Shown here: positions 59,421-64,000 of the stretch, one piece after another
How positions within the stretch are numbered: the first letter of the stretch is position 1
Layout of the letters: the number at the start of each line of letters is the position of its first letter
Assembly: GCF_002878395.1 (NCBI RefSeq)
Contig: NC_061120.1
Location: forward strand, 119,964,781-120,028,780
From: Capsicum annuum
Lineage: Eukaryota; Streptophyta; Magnoliopsida; Solanales; Solanaceae
DNA: 64,000 nt
Direction: 5' to 3'
Position numbers and translations under genes: made by a program
Notes under the pieces: generated by a model
The model's input: only the letters and a program-made list of their open reading frames with translations
Databases searched by the model: none
What the model was told of the DNA's origin: nothing

Positions 59421-59529
59421 TTAAGGGTTAGCTTGTTCCCTACCTTCGGGCAAGGAAATGATATCTAAAGGATGTGTCAATCATTTTATTTGAGTTAAGG
59501 ACACTAGTTCCGAAACTATCAGCCTTGAA

Positions 59530-60300
59530 AAAGTCCCAGTAGTGAATGAATATTTAGAAGTCTTTCCCGAGGATCTTCCAAGAATTCCTCCCAAAAGGGA
59601 AATAGACTTCAGCATTAATCTTCTTCCAAATACTCAGCCTATCGCTATTTCACCATATAGAATGGCACTAGTAGAACTCAAAAAATTGAAAGAATAGTTG
59701 AAGGATCTCTTAGATAAGGGATTTATCAAACCTAGTATTTCCCCGTGGGGCGCACCAGTCTTATTTGTGTGCAAGAAAGATAGTTCTTACAGAATGTGCA
59801 TTGATTATCGTTAACTCAATAAGGTCATGGTCAAGAAAAAATATCCTCATTCTAGAATCAATAACTTTTTTGACTAACTTTAGGGTGCCAGATATTTCTC
59901 TAAGATAGACCTCAAATTCAGCTATCATCAGATTAGAGTTATAGAAAGTGACATTCCAAAAATAGCTTTTCGTACTCGGTATGGTCAGTTTGAATTCTTA
60001 GTCATGTCATTTGGTCTTACCAATGCCCCAGCAGCTTTTATGGACTTGATGAACCACATTTTTAAGCAGTACTTGGACATGTTTGTCATAATCTTCATAG
60101 ATGATATTATGTTCTATTCCCGCACTGAGCGTGATCATGCAGACCATCTCAAAATAGTACTTTAGACTCTCAGAGATCATCAGCTATTCGCCAAATTTAG
60201 TAAGACCAAATTTTTTCTAAGGCCAGTAGCATTCCTTTGTCATATCATTTCCAGTGATGGCATTAGAGTTGAGCCTTAAAAAGACCGAAGCAGTAAGAAA
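59530..60300 (+). pseudogene. chromovirus reverse transcriptase
   Basis: Upstream linker 'VFPEDLPRIPPKREIDFSI' near 59560, then RT blocks: '[20 protein letters not shown]' near 59750, '[16 protein letters not shown]' near 59890, '[19 protein letters not shown]' near 59995, catalytic FIDD at 60094-60105 and 'FSKTKFFL' near 60195. All catalytic Asp are present. Stops lie near 59695, 59811, 59875 and 60163. Confidence 0.9.
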
Positions 60301-60309
60301 CTGGCCAAG

Positions 60310-60903
60310 AACTATCTCTCCATCAGATATCAGGAGTTTCTTAGGTTTGGCTGGCTATTACAGATGGTTTGTTGAAGGATTTTCATCTATTGCATCCCTT
60401 ATGTCTAGATTAACTTAGAAGAATGTCAAGCTTCAGTGGTCAGACCCTTGCGAGAAGTGTTTTCAGGAGTTGAAGAGTCAACTTACCTCAGCCCCAGTCT
60501 TAGCTCTTCCAGATGGTTCAGATGGGTTCATGGTGTATTTTGATACATCCAAGGTAGGTTTAGCTTGTGTCCTCATACAGCACGGTAAGGTCATAGCCTA
60601 CGTCTCCAGATAGCTTAAACCCCATGAGAGGAATTATCTGACTCATGATCTTGAGTTAGTAGCCGTAGTCTTTGCTTTGACAATTTGGAGGCATTATCTC
60701 TACGGAGTTTATGTAGATGTCTTCACAGATCACAAGAGTCTTAAGTATGTCTTTTCTCAAAAAGATCTCAATCTTCATCAGAGAAGGTGGTTAGAGCTCT
60801 TGATAAACTATGACATGAGTGTTCCCTATCAATCGGGCAAGGCCAGCATAGTGGTCGATGCTCTTAGTAGGCTATCCATGGGTAGTGTTTCTCATGTGTA
60901 GGA
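60310..60903 (+). pseudogene. chromovirus RNase H
   Basis: The best-preserved part is 60677-60901, '[20 protein letters not shown]', with the catalytic Asp in TDHK, then '[17 protein letters not shown]' and '[10 protein letters not shown]'. The earlier section around 60540 ('YFDTSKVGLACVLIQ') has Thr where Ala follows the catalytic Asp in relatives. Stops include the TAG at 60899. Confidence 0.85.
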
Positions 60904-61059
60904 TAGTAATAAGAAGTTAGCTTAAGAAGTACATCATCTTGCTAGACTAGGCGTTCTCTTAGATAATTCTTCAGAGGGTGGTTTATGTGTTCAAAGTAGT
61001 TTAGAATCATCTTTAGATTTTGAGGTAAAAGAAAAGCAAGATAGAGAACCTAGCCTGGT

Positions 61060-62170
61060 CATGTTGAAGTGTTAGTTCTGGATCAGAAAGTAAAGGTTTT
61101 CTCCCAAGGGGGAGATGGTGTTTTGCATTTTCTGGGTCATTTCTGTGCTCCTGGTGTAGATGACTTAAGGCATCTAATTCTTGCAAAAGTGCATGGTACG
61201 TTCTACTCTATTCATGTAGGGGACACAAAGATGTACCGCGACTTGTGGAAAAATTATTGGTCGAGTGTGATGAAGAGAGACATTACAGAGTTTGTGGTTA
61301 AGTGCTCTACATGTTAGCAAGTTAAGATAGAGCATCAGAGGCATAGTAGGTCCATGTAGGAGTTCAATATTCCTACTTGGAAGCGGGAAGTTGTGAACAT
61401 AGACTTCATAAGGGGTTCGCCTCGAACTCATCATCAGAATGATTCAGTCTGGGTCATTGTAGACAGAATGACCAAATCACCTTATTTCCTTCCAGTTCAT
61501 ACCTCTTATTCAACCAAGGATTATGCCAAACTCTATATCAAGGAGTTGGTCAGATTGCACGATGTTCCATTGTCTATTATCTCAGATAGAGGTACCCAGT
61601 TCACCTCTTATTTCTGAAAGCATTCCAAAAGAGTCTTGGTACCCAAGTTCATCTCAGTACAGTCTTCTATCCTCAAATATATGGTCAAGTAGAAAGGACC
61701 ATTTAGACTTTAGAAGATATGCTAAGGGCATGTGTAATTGATTTTAAGGAAATTTGAGATAACCACTTGCCTTTGATTGAGTTTATATACAACAACAGCT
61801 ATCATTCCAGTATTCAGATAGCTCTATTTGAAGCTCTCTATGGTAGGAGATGTAGATCACCAATTGGTTGGTTTGAAGTTAGTGGGGCCTCAGTCATAGG
61901 TCCTAACTTAGTATCCGATGCCTTAGAAAAAGTCCAATTAATAAGATAAAGACTATGGGCTGCTCAGAGCCGACAGAAGTCTAATGTAGCTATTCATAGA
62001 AAAAATCTCAAGTTAAAGGTTGGTGATCATGTCTATCTAAAGATCTCTCCCATGAAGGAAGTGAAGATATTAAGCAAGAAGGGAAAGCTTAGTCCTCGAT
62101 ATGTTGGTCTCTTCAAGATTCTCAGTCGTTTTGGTAAGGTAGCTTATGAGATCTAATTGTCTTTAGATCC
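61060..62170 (+). pseudogene. chromovirus integrase
   Basis: The zinc-binding H-H-C-C region lies at about 61190-61320 ('LAKVHGTFYSIHVG', later 'VVKCSTC'). The catalytic core follows: first Asp in 'VNIDFIRGSP' near 61395, second in 'IISDRGTQFTSYF' near 61580, and Glu in 'GQVER' near 61685, so the D,D,E residues are readable. The GPY-type C-terminal part 'LKVGDHVYLKISPMKEVKI' is near 62015. TGA/TAG codons at 61615, 61690 and 61708 and a frame change near 61760 break it. Confidence 0.88.
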
Positions 62171-62199
62171 AGCCTCAGTTTATCCAGTCTTCCATGTCT

Positions 62200-62474
62200 C
62201 TTTGCTCGAGAAGTGTATAGGTGACCCACCAGTCGTAGTCCCTATTCAGAGTATTGATGTTCAGAACAGTCTCTCTTATAAAGTAATTCCAGTCGAAATC
62301 TTAGACTATCAGACTCATAGATTGAGGAACAAAGAAATCCCTCTAGTAAAAGTTCTTTGGCGAAATCAGTCCGTCGAGGGAGCTACTTGGGAAGCAGAAG
62401 CAGACATGTATACCAAGTATCCTCACCTCTTCTCTGCCAACTCAGATCAAGCTCAAGGTAACATTTCTTCTTAA
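62200..62474 (+). pseudogene. chromovirus chromodomain
   Basis: The open frame 62157-62474 continues the integrase with 'VYPVFHVSLLEKCIGDP' and then 'PVEILDYQTHRLRNKEIPLV' and 'VLWRNQSVEGATWEAEADMY', a chromodomain of the type found at the end of Tekay/Del chromoviral integrases, where it directs integration to heterochromatin. This part is uninterrupted to its stop at 62472-62474. Confidence 0.88.
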
Positions 62475-62824
62475 GATTAATTAGTTTCATGATCAGTGTT
62501 CATCACAAACATGGTATTCAGTTTTATGTTCATGTTCCCAGTATAAACTTGGTATAAAGTACCATTGCATATTCAGTTATGTATTCATGTATCAACTCAG
62601 TTAAATAATTATGCATCAGAAATGAATTCTCATTGTGAGAAACTTAGTTCCTCGAAACATTCAGTCATTCATTCATGAATCAGTTACATATGCATCAGAT
62701 ATGCATGTTCAGTATAATATGTTTAGCTTGTCTATCATGAGATCATTTTCCAATTATTCATGTTCAGTTCATGTTCAGCTTATTGTTTCCCCTCTCAGTC
62801 AGTCTCATTCGAGGACGAATATTC

Positions 62825-62839
62825 TCAAGGGGGAGATAT
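62825..62839 (+). other. polypurine tract of the chromovirus
   Basis: TCAAGGGGGAGATAT immediately before TGTAATAGCC of the 3' LTR, the plus-strand priming site. Confidence 0.85.
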
Positions 62840-64000
62840 TGTAATAGCCTAAATATTTCTAGTAAATTTTATACTAAGAATGACTAGTATTAGTTTCTAA
62901 AATTAATGATAATTATTCCATGAGGAATTTTCAATATTTTCACTTTTTTCAAATGGAAAATAGAATAAGCTTTCCAACGATATATGATTCCCTTACATCT
63001 GACAACCAGGTAAGAAGTTATGACTTTTCAAGTTCCCGTCGTAAAATAGCACCATATTAGTCATTGGCGTGCCATGCCATAAGAGGAAATGGCATTTCGT
63101 AATTTCCAGTAGCTGTCCGTGATTATGGTATGTCATGCCAGTACTCAAATTCAGTATTTTCCTTTTTCCAATGTCTCAGCGTGATTTCTCCTGCGTCGCA
63201 CCAAAGTTCCAGGTCATGAAGGAAGGGGTAACATGATGGCTCCACATCGCACCATCCTTCAATTTTCCAATATTTAATTTCCAGTGACATGGAGAGATAA
63301 CGTCAAGTCGCGCCAGGGTCCTAGTTCAGGAAAATTTTATTGAAATTAAATGATGCATCTAGGTTTAAAAGGGTTAATTTCCTTCTCCTATTTAAACCTA
63401 ATAACACGTGATTTAGCTATTATTCACCTAAAATATACTATTTTCTCTCTAGTTTCTCTCAAGAACAAGCTAGGGTTTCTATTGGGGATTCAAATTCAAG
63501 AAGGTTTCACCATCAATCTTTATGAAATAATGAACTAAGGTATGCATAGTGTTCATTCCTAAACTTCTTTCATCCATAAAAACCGAGAATCCTTTTTCTA
63601 AATTCAAGTTATAAATTTCTTTATGAATTTCATGTTGATTTAGTTTTTTCTATGTTGAGAATGATCAATTGAATTCAAATCCATTTTGGATGATCAATTT
63701 TATGTGGAATTGATTTGTATAGATGTATATTCATGTGAACCTATTAATAAACCCTAGGATGATGAAATTTGAGATGAATCATGATGATTAATTGTTGTAT
63801 AATGTTTTCTACATGTACTATTCCTACCATATGTTTGATTAACTGCCTAGATAAAGGAACAATGCCCAACTAGTATAATATCATGAAATCCCCATGTATG
63901 TACAAGTTATGCCTATCACATGTTTTGATGGAATGCTTCTATAAATGTATTACGGATTATGAAGTTAGTTATATGTTCAAGTAAGCTATGCTTGTTCAGT
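62840..64000 (+). repeat. 3' LTR of the chromovirus (cut by window end)
   Basis: Starts TGTAATAGCCTAAAT at 62840 and matches 55121 onward, including CCATGAGGAATTT, the CGCACCAAAGTT block and the TATA/leader region; about 1.16 kb of an expected 2.57 kb is present. The 62-codon frame 63350-63538 has a counterpart in the 5' LTR at 55632-55820. Confidence 0.92.

Larger units (their letters stand above)
55121..64000 (+). mobile_element. Ty3/gypsy chromovirus (Tekay/Del-like), nearly complete
   Basis: 5' LTR 55121-57693, primer site 57698-57710, gag-pol 57913-62474 in the order gag, protease, RT, RNase H, integrase, chromodomain, purine tract 62825-62839, and 3' LTR from 62840 past the window edge. 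It interrupts minus-strand gypsy RT after TCTAT (55116-55120), the expected 5-bp target. All pol domains are recognisable but many TAG/TGA codons and frameshifts prevent expression. LTRs differ visibly (roughly one base in seven by eye in the first 300 bp), so the insertion is old, yet younger than the element it splits. Confidence 0.92.

Noticed and set aside
1..64000. tRNA, rRNA or intact host genes
   Set aside because: Looked for cloverleaf-forming sequences, rRNA-like blocks and spliced genes; only tRNA-complementary primer sites and transposon or viral relics were found, though a small or heavily spliced gene could be missed by eye.

Overview
The window is repeat-dense, AT-rich plant nuclear DNA and holds no intact host gene. 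The mix of chromovirus-type Ty3/gypsy elements, an Athila-like element, a solendovirus-like endogenous pararetrovirus, a RICESLEEPER-type hAT transposon and DUF1985 sequence fits a solanaceous genome. The family assignment is inference. Nearly every open frame is a decayed transposable element or viral relic, and several insertions are nested, so the region reads as layers.

Layout. 0-1 kb: minus-strand DUF1985-type pseudogene, open apart from six nonsense codons. 1-3.6 kb: no recognisable gene. 3.6-6.65 kb: a 115-bp foldback element, then a plus-strand pararetroviral relic (coat protein, protease, RT, start of RNase H). 6.7-9.5 kb: AT-rich repeats, a Helitron-like 3' terminus, degenerate tandem arrays, an (AT)n tract and a LINE RT scrap. 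9,591-15,422: a full-length hAT element with 8-bp target duplication. It holds a broken transposase, an internal tandem array and, on the opposite strand, a block of overlapping small ORFs with a tRNA-Met primer site that looks like a second, different caulimovirid.

15.5-21.2 kb: truncated minus-strand gypsy element with its 5' LTR. 21.2-23.9 kb: LTR-like block. 24.0-25.6 kb: truncated Ty1/copia gag-integrase. 25.6-31.4 kb: minus-strand gypsy with 3' LTR. 32.0-33.8 kb: long decayed unidentified ORF. 33.8-41.6 kb: another minus-strand gypsy 3' end whose LTR is split by a 5.16-kb coding-free LTR element (34,391-39,551). 41.6-53.4 kb: a plus-oriented LTR apparently split by an Athila-like element that keeps gag and protease but has no recognised RT or integrase. 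53.4-55.1 kb: minus-strand gypsy pol, interrupted at 55,121 by a plus-strand chromovirus that keeps gag, pol, chromodomain and both LTRs and runs off the window.

No element appears able to move or replicate: every coding region carries stops, frameshifts or deletions. Domain calls come from reading translations by eye; no database search was run. Sub-kilobase boundaries are exact where terminal motifs are visible and approximate elsewhere.
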